Source: Nocardia vinacea
GTDB lineage: Bacteria; Actinomycetota; Actinomycetes; Mycobacteriales; Mycobacteriaceae
Assembly: GCF_035920345.1 (NCBI RefSeq)
Contig: NZ_CP109149.1
Location: 1,302,001-1,366,000 of the forward strand
Length of the DNA stretch: 64,000 nt
Direction: 5' to 3'
Shown piece by piece: positions 19,645-29,044 of the stretch. A program made the position numbers and the translations under genes. The notes beneath the pieces are model-generated. The model was given only the letters and a program-made list of their open reading frames with translations, did no database searches and was not told the origin of the DNA. The number at the start of each line of letters is the position of its first letter. The stretch's first letter is position 1.

Positions 19645-20538
19645 TTACAGCCCGAAGCTGCCCGGACCCCGCCTGCGCAGGTACTTTTCGAATTCGGCCG
19701 CGATCGCGTCGCCATCGATCTTGGCCATCGCGTCGTTGAGATCGACGGCCGCGTCGCCGCGTTCCTCGAGCGAGCGCACGTACTCGCTGATCTCGTCGTC
19801 GCCGACGGTCATCTCGTTGACGGCGGTCTCCCAGTCCTCGGCCTGTTTGGGCAGCTCGCCGAGTGGCACCTCGATATCGAGTACATCCTCGACGCGGTGC
19901 AGCAGCGCGATGGTCGCCTTCGGATTCGGCGGTTGCGAGACATAATGCGGCACGGCCGCCCAGAACGAGACGGCGGGTACGCCCGCCTTCACACACTGAT
20001 CCTGCAGTACGCCGGTGATACCGGTCGGTCCCTCGTAGCGGGTCTGCTCCAGGCTGAACCGCTCGGCGGCTTCCTTGCTATATGCCGACCCAGTCACCGG
20101 TACCGGGCGGGTGTGCGGGGTGTCGGCGAGCAGCGCGCCGAGTATGACGACGGTCTGCACGCCGAGTTGTTCGATGAACTCGAGCAGATCCGCGCAGAAG
20201 CTGCGCCAGCGCATATTGGGTTCGATACCGCGCAACAGCACCACATCGCGATCGCTGCCGGGCGGCGAGCAGACCGAGAGCATAGTGGAGGGCCACTGGA
20301 TTTCCCTGGTCACGCCGTCGACCTGACGCACCGTCGGCCGATTGACCTGGTAGTCGTAATAGTCCTCGGAGTCGAGTTCGGCCAGCGGCTCGGCATCCCA
20401 GATCAGTTCCAGATGCTCGACGGCACCACTTGCCGCATCACCCGCGTCGTTCCAGCCTTCGAAGGCGGCGACCAGCACAGGATCCCGCAAAGTCGGCAGT
20501 TCCGGCTCGGGTGATACCGGAGATTCACTGGAGTTCAC
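19645..20538 (-). CDS. PAC2-family protein (Rv2125-like)
   Basis: About 297 residues. Sequence features of the PAC2 (proteasome assembly chaperone 2-like) family are visible: LVAAFEGWNDAGDAAS near the N-terminus, LRGIEPNMRWRSF, LGALLADTPHTRPVP and GPTGITGVLQDQC. The biochemical role in actinobacteria is not established. GTG 20538 is taken as start; GTG 20565 is possible. It lies head to head with metH (145 bp apart), as in mycobacteria where Rv2125 neighbours metH. Confidence 0.85.
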   Translation of the reverse strand: MNSSESPVSPEPELPTLRDPVLVAAFEGWNDAGDAASGAVEHLELIWDAEPLAELDSEDYYDYQVNRPTVRQVDGVTREIQWPSTMLSVCSPPGSDRDVVLLRGIEPNMRWRSFCADLLEFIEQLGVQTVVILGALLADTPHTRPVPVTGSAYSKEAAERFSLEQTRYEGPTGITGVLQDQCVKAGVPAVSFWAAVPHYVSQPPNPKATIALLHRVEDVLDIEVPLGELPKQAEDWETAVNEMTVGDDEISEYVRSLEERGDAAVDLNDAMAKIDGDAIAAEFEKYLRRRGPGSFGL

Positions 20539-20683
20539 CCCGGTCAGCCTACGGCGTGTGAGCACGCGGCGTTGAATTTGCGCAGTCGGCGCGGCACCGT
20601 CGGTTCATCTGTCTGGGCAGGTGTGGCGCCCGACACCGGTACGGTGGTTCGGCATGTCGTAGCGGCCCACTACGCTTGATCAC

Positions 20684-23600
20684 ATGTCTGAGTCCAGCCC
20701 AGTCGCCTTCGATACCACCCTTCTCGACACGCTCCGGCGGCGTGTTGTGATCGGCGACGGTGCGATGGGCACGATGTTGCAGGCGGCAGATCTGACCCTG
20801 GACGACTTCCGTGGTCTGGAGGGCTGCAACGAAATCCTCAACGACACCCGCCCGGATGTACTGCGCAATATCCATCGCGCGTACTTCGAGGCCGGTGCGG
20901 ATGCGGTCGAGACCAATACCTTCGGCTGCAATCTGCCGAATCTCGCCGACTACGACATCGCCGACCGGATTCGCGATCTGTCCGAACGCGGCACCCGCCT
21001 GGCTCGCGAGGTCGCCGACGAGATGGGCCCCAGCGCAGACGGTACCCCGCGGTACGTGCTGGGGTCGATGGGACCGGGCACCAAACTGCCGACACTGGGT
21101 CATGCGCCCTTCACCGCGCTGCGCGATGCTTACACCGAGGCCGCGCTCGGCATGCTCGAGGCCGGTGCGGACGCCATCCTGATCGAGACCTGCCAGGACC
21201 TGCTGCAGGTCAAGGCAGCGGTGACCGGAAGTCAGCGCGCGATGGTCGCGCTCGGACGGCGGATTCCGATCATCACCCACGTCACGGTGGAGACCACCGG
21301 CACGATGCTGGTCGGCAGTGAGATCGGCGCGGCGCTCACCGCGCTGGAGCCGCTCGGTATCGACATGATCGGATTGAACTGCGCCACCGGGCCGGCCGAG
21401 ATGAGCGAACATCTGCGCCATCTGTCCCGGCATGCGACGGTTCCGGTGTCGGTCATGCCGAATGCCGGTCTGCCGGTGCTCGGCGCGAACGGCGCGGAGT
21501 ACCCGCTGACCCCTGAAGAGCTGGCAATCGCGTTGCGCGGCTTCGTATCCGAATTCGGGCTCGCACTGGTCGGCGGCTGCTGCGGTACGACGCCGGAACA
21601 TATTCGTCAGGTCACAGCGGCGGTCCGCGAGGTGGAACCGACGCTGCCTCCGCTGGAGGCGCGCCGCGAACCGGTACACGAGCCGAGCGTATCGAGCATG
21701 TACACCGCGGTGCCGTTCGAACAGGATGCCTCCGTCCTGATGATCGGCGAGCGCACGAATGCCAACGGCTCCAAGGCATTCCGCGAGGCCATGCTCGCCG
21801 AGGACTGGCAGAAATGCCTCGATATCGCCAAGGATCAGACCCGCGACGGCGCGCATATGCTCGACCTGTGCGTCGACTACGTCGGACGCGACGGCACCAC
21901 GGATATGTCGGCGCTGGCGTCGCGACTGGCGACGGCCTCGACCCTGCCGATCATGCTCGACTCCACCGAAACCCCGGTCCTGCAGGCCGGCCTGGAACAT
22001 CTCGGTGGTCGCTGCGCCGTCAACTCGGTGAACTACGAGGACGGTGACGGTCCGGACTCCCGGTTCCAGCAGACGATGAAGCTGGTCGCCGAACACGGCG
22101 CCGCGGTGGTCGCGCTGACCATCGATGAGGTGGGCCAGGCCCGCACGGCCGAGAAGAAGGTGGAGATCGCCGAGCGGCTCATTGCCGATATCACCGGCAA
22201 CTGGGGTCTGCGCGAAAGCGACATCATCATCGACACGCTGACCTTCACCCTGGGCACCGGCCAGGAGGAGTCGCGGCGCGACGGCGTCGAAACCATCGAG
22301 GCCATCCGCCTGCTCAAGCAGAAGCATCCCGAGGTACAAACCACCCTCGGTCTGTCGAATATCTCCTTCGGCCTCAATCCCGCGGCGCGCCAGGTGCTGA
22401 ATTCGGTATTCATGCACGAATGCGTGCAGGCCGGACTGGATTCGGCCATCGTGCACGCCTCCAAGATCCTGCCGATCGCCCGCATTCCGGAGGAACAGCG
22501 CGAGATCGCACTGGACCTGGTCTACGACCGCCGTCGTGACGATTACGACCCGCTGCAGAAGCTCATGTCGCTGTTCGAGGGTGTGTCGGCCTCGTCGTCG
22601 CGGGCCTCGCGCGCGGAGGAGTTGGCGGCGCTACCGCTGTTCGAGCGGCTCGAACGCCGGATCGTCGACGGTGAGAAGGCCGGGATGGAGGCCGATCTCG
22701 ATGCCGCCATGACCGAGGTGCCGCCGCTGCGGATCATCAATGAGACGCTGCTGTCGGGCATGAAGACGGTCGGTGAGCTGTTCGGCTCCGGCCAGATGCA
22801 GCTGCCGTTCGTGCTGCAGTCGGCCGAGGTGATGAAGACGGCGGTCGCCTACCTCGAGCCGCATATGGAGGCCACCGACGACAGCGGTAAGGGCCGCATC
22901 GTGCTGGCCACCGTCAAGGGCGACGTGCACGATATCGGTAAGAATCTCGTCGACATCATCCTGTCCAATAACGGCTACGAGGTCGTCAACCTCGGCATCA
23001 AGCAGCCGATCGCGACCATTCTCGACGCTGCCGTCGACAAGAAGGCCGATGTGATCGGCATGTCCGGTCTGCTGGTGAAGTCGACCGTGGTGATGAAGGA
23101 GAATCTGGAGGAACTCAACGCCAAGGGCGTCGCCGACCAGTTCCCCGTGCTGCTCGGCGGTGCGGCGCTGACCCGCGCCTACGTCGAGAACGATCTCACC
23201 GAGGTCTACCGCGGCGATGTGCACTATGCCCGCGACGCCTTCGAGGGCCTGCGGCTGATGGACGACATCATGACCCGCAAGCGCGGCGGCGGCATCGATC
23301 CGGACAGCCCGGAGGCGATCGCGGAACGCGAGAAGGCGGTCGAGCGCAAGGCGCGGCACGAGCGTTCCAAACGGATCGCGGAACAGCGCAAGGCGGCCGA
23401 GGTGCCGATCGAGGTGCCCGCGCGCTCCGATGTCGCCGCGGACCTGCCGGTCGCGGTGCCGCCGTTCTGGGACACCCGAGTGGTAAAAGGCGTTTCGCTG
23501 CACGAGTATTCGGGACTACTCGACGAGCGCGCGCTATTCCTCGGCCAGTGGGGTCTGCGCGGTCAGCGCGGCGGCGAGGGCCCGAGCTACGAGGAGTTGG

Positions 23601-24280
23601 TGGAGACCGAGGGGCGGCCGCGGCTGCGGTACTGGCTGGACCGGCTGTCCACCGAAGGCGTACTGCAACATGCGGCCCTGGTCTACGGGTACTTTCCCGC
23701 GGTCTCCGAGGGCGATGACGTCATCGTGCTGACCGAGCCGAATCCCGATGCGCCGCAACGCTACCGGTTCACCTTCCCGCGCCAGCAGCGCGACCGGTTC
23801 CTGTGCATCGCCGACTTCATCCGCTCGCGCGAACGCGCCCGCGAAACCGGTCAGGTCGATGTGCTGCCGTTCCAATTGGTCACCATGGGACAGCCGATCG
23901 CAGACTTCGCCAATGAGTTGTTCGCGGCGGACAACTACCGCGACTACCTCGAGGTGCACGGCATCGGTGTCCAGCTCACCGAGGCGCTCGCCGAATACTG
24001 GCACCGCCGCGTCCGCGAAGAGCTGGTGCTGGAAGGGCATTCGATCGCCGACTCCGACCCCTCGGATGTGCAGGAGTACTTCAAACTCGGCTACCGCGGC
24101 GCCCGCTACTCCTTCGGTTACGGCGCCTGCCCGGAACTGGAGGATCGGGCGAAATTGGTCGACCTGCTCGAGGCGGACCGCATCGGCGTCGTACTGTCGG
24201 AGGAGTTGCAACTGCATCCGGAACAGTCGACCGATGCGTTCGTGTTGCTGCATCCGGAAGCCAAGTACTTCAACACGTAA
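20684..24280 (+). CDS. metH: Cobalamin-dependent methionine synthase
   Basis: 1198 residues, transferring a methyl group from methyltetrahydrofolate to homocysteine via cobalamin. Domains in order: homocysteine-binding barrel (1-~320) with zinc ligands Cys233 (GLNCATGP) and Cys299/Cys300 (GGCCGTTPEH); folate barrel (~340-630, IGERTNANGSKAF); cobalamin cap and Rossmann domain (~640-880) with DVHDIGKN, whose His749 is the axial cobalt ligand; reactivation (AdoMet) domain to the end with RYSFGYGACPELEDR. Length and domain order are complete. No cobalamin riboswitch could be recognised in the 145-bp divergent upstream region. A degraded copy of the 3' coding tail lies about 270 nt downstream. Confidence 0.97.
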   Translation: MSESSPVAFDTTLLDTLRRRVVIGDGAMGTMLQAADLTLDDFRGLEGCNEILNDTRPDVLRNIHRAYFEAGADAVETNTFGCNLPNLADYDIADRIRDLSERGTRLAREVADEMGPSADGTPRYVLGSMGPGTKLPTLGHAPFTALRDAYTEAALGMLEAGADAILIETCQDLLQVKAAVTGSQRAMVALGRRIPIITHVTVETTGTMLVGSEIGAALTALEPLGIDMIGLNCATGPAEMSEHLRHLSRHATVPVSVMPNAGLPVLGANGAEYPLTPEELAIALRGFVSEFGLALVGGCCGTTPEHIRQVTAAVREVEPTLPPLEARREPVHEPSVSSMYTAVPFEQDASVLMIGERTNANGSKAFREAMLAEDWQKCLDIAKDQTRDGAHMLDLCVDYVGRDGTTDMSALASRLATASTLPIMLDSTETPVLQAGLEHLGGRCAVNSVNYEDGDGPDSRFQQTMKLVAEHGAAVVALTIDEVGQARTAEKKVEIAERLIADITGNWGLRESDIIIDTLTFTLGTGQEESRRDGVETIEAIRLLKQKHPEVQTTLGLSNISFGLNPAARQVLNSVFMHECVQAGLDSAIVHASKILPIARIPEEQREIALDLVYDRRRDDYDPLQKLMSLFEGVSASSSRASRAEELAALPLFERLERRIVDGEKAGMEADLDAAMTEVPPLRIINETLLSGMKTVGELFGSGQMQLPFVLQSAEVMKTAVAYLEPHMEATDDSGKGRIVLATVKGDVHDIGKNLVDIILSNNGYEVVNLGIKQPIATILDAAVDKKADVIGMSGLLVKSTVVMKENLEELNAKGVADQFPVLLGGAALTRAYVENDLTEVYRGDVHYARDAFEGLRLMDDIMTRKRGGGIDPDSPEAIAEREKAVERKARHERSKRIAEQRKAAEVPIEVPARSDVAADLPVAVPPFWDTRVVKGVSLHEYSGLLDERALFLGQWGLRGQRGGEGPSYEELVETEGRPRLRYWLDRLSTEGVLQHAALVYGYFPAVSEGDDVIVLTEPNPDAPQRYRFTFPRQQRDRFLCIADFIRSRERARETGQVDVLPFQLVTMGQPIADFANELFAADNYRDYLEVHGIGVQLTEALAEYWHRRVREELVLEGHSIADSDPSDVQEYFKLGYRGARYSFGYGACPELEDRAKLVDLLEADRIGVVLSEELQLHPEQSTDAFVLLHPEAKYFNT

Positions 24281-24705
24281 GCGCCGACCAGTCTGTTTCC
24301 GGGCGGGATTCGTTATCCGACCCGTCCGGACATTGTGATTCTCACCGCATCGGAATCGGTACGATAGGTGCGTTTCCGGTGCGGTGATGGCCTTGATTAC
24401 CTCGTGATATGTGAGATCGAATGTGGACGCCGACGACACGAGGGCTTGCGACGCGCGGGCGTATCCGATCGGCCACGCGCCTCTGACCTGGGGTATCGCC
24501 TCCGGGTTCGCGCGTCGGTGGATAGATGTCGGTCGGGTATGACAAAGTCGGAACTGTTGCAACTGCATCCGGGGCAGTCGGCGGATGTGAACGTCCTGCG
24601 GCAATTCGGGTGCAAAGGACTTCGGCGCGTAGCATTTTCGAAGATTTCCGCTTACGCGCGGAGTGCGGAATTGGCTCGGCGGGCAAGCAGGAGGGGCACA
24701 ACACC
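24281..24705. other. 425-bp gap between metH and the kinase gene
   Basis: No convincing gene. It contains the metH-tail-like stretch described separately, and a possible ribosome-binding site GCAGGAGGGG just before the kinase ATG. Confidence 0.6.
24548..24620 (+). repeat. Degraded copy of the metH 3' coding tail
   Basis: TTGCAACTGCATCCGG at 24557-24572 is identical to metH 24206-24221. Flanking blocks also match (GTCGGA before, CAGTCG and GATG after) at a constant offset of 351 nt, a multiple of three. Translated, it reads SELLQLHPGQSAD against EELQLHPEQSTD in MetH. This looks like a decayed duplication of the gene end. Confidence 0.55.
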
Positions 24706-26361
24706 ATGACGGCGGACCGGTTGATCGCTGGACGGTATCGGCTGACGGATCCGATCGGCACCGGTGCCATGGGTGTGGTGTGGCGGGCCACCGACGTCCG
24801 GCTGCGCCGCACTGTGGCCGTGAAGCAGCTGCTGCTCGCGCCCGGTCTGTCCCGGTCCCAGGCCTTGGAGGCCAAGCTGCGGGCCATGCGGGAGGGCCGC
24901 ATCGCTGCGCGACTACACCATCCCAACGCGATCACCGTCTTCGATGTCGCCGAGGAGGACGGTCAGCCCTGGCTGGTCATGGAGTACATGAACGCGCCGA
25001 GCCTGGCCGCGAAACTGGCGGGCAAGCGGACCCTCGCACCGACCGAGGTGGCCCGCATCGGGGCCCAGGCCGCGGGCGCGCTGGCTGCCGCACACGATGC
25101 CGGCATCATGCACCGGGATGTGAAACCGGCGAACCTGCTCGTCGGTGACGACGGCACGGTGAAGATCACCGACTTCGGCATCTCCCGCGCCGTCGGCGAC
25201 GTGACGGTGACCGCGACCGGATTCCTGGCGGGCACCCCCGCTTACCTCGCGCCGGAGGTGGCGCGCGGCGAGAATCCGGAACCGGCCTCGGATGTCTTCG
25301 CACTCGGCTCCACGCTGTATGCGGCGGTCGAGGGCAGTCCGCCCTTCGGTGAGGGTGATAACGCCCTCGCGGTCCTGCACGCCGCAGCGCGGGCACAGAT
25401 TCCGCCGCCACGGCACGCCGGGGAACTCGGGCCGGTGCTGATGCGCCTGCTGGCCGCCTCGATCGACGGCCGCCCGAATATGCGCGAAGCCAAGGAGGCG
25501 CTGGAAGCCGTTGCGGCGGGCCGGACTCCGGCGCTGGTGACCACACCAACGGTGACCAAGGTGCTGCCCGCGCCCGGCGCGGATGCGACCACCGTCCTGA
25601 ACCAGTCGGGCGCCGCGGCGGAGGATGCGACGCAGGTCGTTCCGCTCGCGGCGGGTCCCGCCGCACCCGCCGTCACCGTCGCACCGCCGAAGTCCGGCGG
25701 CACCCTGCCCGGCGGTGGCGGCGACGGTGAGCAGAGTCGTGGCCGACTGATCGCTGTGGCCGCGGCTGCCGCAGTCGCGGTGCTGGTGCTGGTCGCGGTC
25801 GTCGTGTCGTCACTGAACAACGACGACAAGGGCGGTGCGGCTGTCGGCTCGACGACGCCGACACCCGCGACCAGCAGTTCGGAGACCGGACCGCAGTCCC
25901 CGATCGCGATCGAGCCGGGTCAGCCCGAGCCGCAGGCGCCGACGACCACGGTGGCGCCGACCACCCAGCCGAGCACCACGGTGACGCCGAGCCCGTCGGC
26001 CAAGCCGTCGACCACCGCACCACCGACGACCGTCACCACCACCCCGTTCGGTCCGGCCACCCCGGATCGGATCTCGCAATTCGTCTACGGCTACTACGGG
26101 ACGCTGCCGGGCAATGTGCAGGGCGGATGGTCTCAGCTGACGCCGTCGTACCAGGCCCAGACCGGCGGCTTCGGCTCCTACTCACAGTTCTGGTCCACCG
26201 TTCGTTCGGTGAGCGTGGGCGGCGTCACACCGAACGGTGAGAACCGGGCGATCGTTTCGCTTACCTATAGCCTGAAGAACGGCTCGACCACATCGGAGAA
26301 CCGATGGATCCAGGTCGTGTCGGACAACGGGCGATTGCTGATCGCCGCTTCGGGCGTATAG
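24706..26361 (+). CDS. Receptor-type Ser/Thr protein kinase (PknB-like)
   Basis: 551 residues. Hanks-type kinase domain 1-~265: glycine loop IGTGAMGVV (17-25), ATP lysine Lys40, catalytic loop MHRDVKPANLL (Asp138), ITDFGIS and YLAPE. A Pro/Ala-rich juxtamembrane linker follows, then one transmembrane helix (about 346-370) and an extracellular Thr/Pro/Ser-rich stalk. It ends in a folded domain of about 100 residues (ISQFVYGYYGTLPGN, then WIQVVSDNGRLLIAA) resembling the NTF2-like sensor part seen in other actinobacterial kinases. ATG 24706 was chosen for the strong GGAGGGG upstream and because the kinase fold begins at once. No PASTA repeats, so it is not PknB itself. The signal sensed is unknown. 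Confidence 0.93.
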   Translation: MTADRLIAGRYRLTDPIGTGAMGVVWRATDVRLRRTVAVKQLLLAPGLSRSQALEAKLRAMREGRIAARLHHPNAITVFDVAEEDGQPWLVMEYMNAPSLAAKLAGKRTLAPTEVARIGAQAAGALAAAHDAGIMHRDVKPANLLVGDDGTVKITDFGISRAVGDVTVTATGFLAGTPAYLAPEVARGENPEPASDVFALGSTLYAAVEGSPPFGEGDNALAVLHAAARAQIPPPRHAGELGPVLMRLLAASIDGRPNMREAKEALEAVAAGRTPALVTTPTVTKVLPAPGADATTVLNQSGAAAEDATQVVPLAAGPAAPAVTVAPPKSGGTLPGGGGDGEQSRGRLIAVAAAAAVAVLVLVAVVVSSLNNDDKGGAAVGSTTPTPATSSSETGPQSPIAIEPGQPEPQAPTTTVAPTTQPSTTVTPSPSAKPSTTAPPTTVTTTPFGPATPDRISQFVYGYYGTLPGNVQGGWSQLTPSYQAQTGGFGSYSQFWSTVRSVSVGGVTPNGENRAIVSLTYSLKNGSTTSENRWIQVVSDNGRLLIAASGV

Positions 26362-26382
26362 GAAAGGGAGACGAATCGGGAC

Positions 26383-27129
26383 GTGAGGGAGCGAAGCGAG
26401 CGAACCATCGGCGCAGCCGCATCGGCGGCGACGGAGCCGAGCGCCAGCGAGGCGGAGTCGATCGCGCGACTTGCCGGGGTGCTGTGGGATATGGACGGCA
26501 CCCTGCTCGATTCGGAGAAGCTGTGGGATGTCGCTGTGCGCGAACTGGCGCGCGCACACGGCCATGAGATGACCGATGAACTGCGGCACGCGTTGATCGG
26601 TGCGTCCGGACCGAACGCCTTGCGGCTCATTTTCGATGGTTTGGGTATCGAGGCGACACCCGAGGCGGTGCGGGCCGCCGGTGAATTCATCGAGCGGCGG
26701 GTGACCGAATTGATGGCGGGCCCGATCCCATGGCGGCCCGGCGCGAAGGATGCGCTCTCGTTGGTACGCACTGCGGGCCTCGCGACCGCATTGGTCACCA
26801 ATACCAAGCGGTCGCTTACGGAATTCGGATTGGATACGCTCGGCCGCGATTTCTTCGACGTCTCGGTCTGCGGTGACGAAGTCGCGCACGGCAAGCCCGA
26901 ACCCGAGATCTATCTGCGCGCCGCCGAACTGCTCGGCGTACACCCGCGAGACTGTGTGGCACTGGAGGATTCGCCGACCGGTGCGGCCGCGGCCGGTGCA
27001 GCGGGCTGTGCGGTCATCGTGATCCCGTGTGAGATACCGGTTTCGGCGGCGCCGGGGCGGGTATTCCGTAAGTCATTGGTGGGATTGACTCTGCAGGATC
27101 TGGAAGACGCGTTACGCGTCAGAGGTTGA
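26383..27129 (+). CDS. HAD-family phosphatase (phosphoglycolate/beta-phosphoglucomutase type)
   Basis: 248 residues. HAD motif I WDMDGTLLD (nucleophile Asp36, acid/base Asp38), motif II VTNTK, motif III GKPEPEIY, and motif IV ALEDSPTGAAAA; a helical cap lies between motifs I and II. Substrate is not predictable, but small phospho-sugars are usual. It begins 21 nt after the kinase stop, likely co-transcribed. The GTG start gives an odd 25-residue leader (RERSERTIGAAASAATEPSA) encoded by a GAGCGAAGCGAGCGAA-type repeat; GTG 26479 would remove it but leaves little before motif I. Confidence 0.88.
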   Translation: MRERSERTIGAAASAATEPSASEAESIARLAGVLWDMDGTLLDSEKLWDVAVRELARAHGHEMTDELRHALIGASGPNALRLIFDGLGIEATPEAVRAAGEFIERRVTELMAGPIPWRPGAKDALSLVRTAGLATALVTNTKRSLTEFGLDTLGRDFFDVSVCGDEVAHGKPEPEIYLRAAELLGVHPRDCVALEDSPTGAAAAGAAGCAVIVIPCEIPVSAAPGRVFRKSLVGLTLQDLEDALRVRG

Positions 27130-27330
27130 ACCGCGCACCCGACCATGGGTGCTTTCGGGACGGAACATGATCGCGAGTCCCGCCGTTTGTGAGCCGACAC
27201 TCCAGACCTCGGCATAGTGAGAGTTACTGTGCCGCAACGCAAGTGCGCGCAGTTGATAGGTGTGACCGTAGTCACCGGCAACTTTGTCGAATCCCGGGCG
27301 TGTCGCCGATTGCTCTACCAAAATGACGCC

Positions 27331-28194
27331 ATGGCAGCGACGGATGTCCTGGACGAGATCGTCGATACGGCACGGTATCCGCTGGGGGATCCGACCGGCG
27401 CGGCGTGGGGGGAAGCGGTGGCGCGGGCGCGGGCGGAGCTTGCCGAAAGTGGCTGCACCGTACTGCGGGAGTTCATCCGTCCGGAGCTGATCGACACCTT
27501 GCGTGCACAGGGCGAGGCGATGGCCCCGGATGCGCACTACGAGGTCGAGCGGGTCAACGCCTACAATATTCCGCTGAATACCCAACTGCCGCAAGACCAT
27601 CCGGGTCGCATCGTGCTGGAACGCGGCAACGCCTTCGTCCCGCGCGACCGCATCCCCGCCGAGGCCCTGATCCACCGGCTCTACGCCAACACGGTGTTCC
27701 AACGATTCGTCGCGGACTGCTTCGAACTGACCGAATTGCACGAATTCGCAGACCCTTTGGCCGGACTGTGCCTGAATGTGGTGGCGCCCGGAATGTCGCA
27801 TCCCTGGCATTTCGACACCAATGAATTCACCGTCAGTATGTTGACCCAGCCCGCCGAGACCGGTGGAATCTTCGAGTACTGCCCCAATATTCGCTCACCC
27901 CACGCCGAGAACATCGACGATGTGCGGGATGTGCTCACCGGATCCGGTGCGCAGCTGATCCGGCACCTCGATCTGCGGCCCGGCGATCTGCAACTGTTCC
28001 AGGGCCGCTTCTCGCTGCACCGGGTTTCACCGGTCGAGGGCGGCGCCGCACGGCATTCGGCGATTTTCGCCTATACCGATCGGCCCGGTGTCATCGGCAC
28101 CGTGGAACGTACCCGCCAATTGTTCGGGCGGGTGCTGCCCGATCACCTAGCCGCCGCGGCCGACGCCGTCCGTGGCGATCGGTTGCTCGACTGA
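27331..28194 (+). CDS. 2-oxoglutarate/Fe(II)-dependent oxygenase
   Basis: 287 residues. A jelly-roll 2OG oxygenase with the metal triad in HPWHFDTNEF (His160, Asp162) and FSLHRVSPV (His230), and the 2OG-binding arginine in AARHSAIF (Arg241). Asp162 is present, so it should be a hydroxylase/desaturase rather than a halogenase, which has Gly or Ala there. The region resembles the HalD/BesD-like amino-acid-acting group (inference). ATG 27331 fits the start of conserved sequence; an upstream in-frame start adds an atypical segment. First gene of a three-gene operon with a methyltransferase (10 nt on) and a carnitine-type acyltransferase. Confidence 0.85.
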   Translation: MAATDVLDEIVDTARYPLGDPTGAAWGEAVARARAELAESGCTVLREFIRPELIDTLRAQGEAMAPDAHYEVERVNAYNIPLNTQLPQDHPGRIVLERGNAFVPRDRIPAEALIHRLYANTVFQRFVADCFELTELHEFADPLAGLCLNVVAPGMSHPWHFDTNEFTVSMLTQPAETGGIFEYCPNIRSPHAENIDDVRDVLTGSGAQLIRHLDLRPGDLQLFQGRFSLHRVSPVEGGAARHSAIFAYTDRPGVIGTVERTRQLFGRVLPDHLAAAADAVRGDRLLD

Positions 28195-28204
28195 GAGGGA
28201 CGAC

Positions 28205-29044
28205 ATGCCAGTGCCGTTGCATACGACCGGAAAAGCTTCCTTCGACGATATCTACGACCGTCCCGATCCGCGCGATTATTACGCCCGGATGGCCGAATTG
28301 GATTACCGCATACCAGAACTGGCGAAACCGTACTTCCAGCAGCAGATTCGGGAATATCGAGCCTCCGCGCGTGTGGACACCCCGACCGTGCTCGATATCG
28401 GTTGCTCCTACGGCGTCAACGCGGCCCTGCTGCGCTTCGACACCACCGTGAGCGAACTCGCCGAACACTACGGCGCCGCCGAGGACGACGCCGACCAGGC
28501 CGCACTCATCGCCCGCGACCGGGTCCGCTTGGACTCCCGCGACCAGCTCCCCGGCGTGCGCTTCATCGGCATGGACGCCGCCCGCCCGGCGCTGGCCTAC
28601 GCCCAGGAAGCCGGATTCCTGCACGACACGGTGCACGCGGATCTCGAGGCCACCGATCCGACCGAAGCGCAACGCCGTACGCTGGCGGACGCGGATATCG
28701 TCATCTCGACCGGTTGCGTCGGATACGTCACCGAGAAGACGTTGGCGCGGGTGGCGACGGCGCACCCACGTCGCCGGCCGTGGATGGCACACTTCGTACT
28801 ACGCATGTTCAGTTTCGAACCGATCGCCGCGGAGCTGGCCGCGCTCGGCTACCGCACCGAGCGAGCCCCCGGGGTGTTCGAACAACGCAAGTTCGCATCC
28901 GATAATGAACGCACCAAGGTGCTGAATGCCTTGGCCGCCAACGGAATCGACACCGTTGGCCAAGAAAGTACAGGTTGGCTGCTCGCCAACCTGTACATCT
29001 CGCGACCGCTACCGAAACACGCCGACCCCGAGGACCCGCATTGA
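28205..29044 (+). CDS. SAM-dependent methyltransferase-like protein
   Basis: 279 residues. Motif I is VLDIGCSYGVN (residues 62-72), followed by acidic and hydrophobic strands (DIVISTGCVGYV) consistent with a class I methyltransferase fold. The ATG follows GAGAGGGACGAC. It starts 10 nt after the oxygenase stop and ends overlapping the TTG start of the acyltransferase gene (TTGA), so all three are translationally coupled. Substrate unknown; N-methylation of an amine such as an amino acid side chain would fit the neighbours (inference). Confidence 0.8.
   Translation: MPVPLHTTGKASFDDIYDRPDPRDYYARMAELDYRIPELAKPYFQQQIREYRASARVDTPTVLDIGCSYGVNAALLRFDTTVSELAEHYGAAEDDADQAALIARDRVRLDSRDQLPGVRFIGMDAARPALAYAQEAGFLHDTVHADLEATDPTEAQRRTLADADIVISTGCVGYVTEKTLARVATAHPRRRPWMAHFVLRMFSFEPIAAELAALGYRTERAPGVFEQRKFASDNERTKVLNALAANGIDTVGQESTGWLLANLYISRPLPKHADPEDPH

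Noticed and set aside
20539..20683. Cobalamin riboswitch upstream of metH
   Set aside because: The space is short and shows no B12-box-like sequence.
20549..22456. 635-codon minus-strand frame opposite metH
   Set aside because: Arg/His-rich composition typical of an antisense shadow; metH on the other strand is complete and motif-rich.
24526..24705. 60-codon extension of the kinase gene
   Set aside because: Contains metH-tail-like sequence and lacks a ribosome-binding site; the kinase fold starts at ATG 24706.
27331..28194. Non-heme iron halogenase
   Set aside because: The metal-binding Asp162 is present in HFD; halogenases have Gly or Ala at this place.
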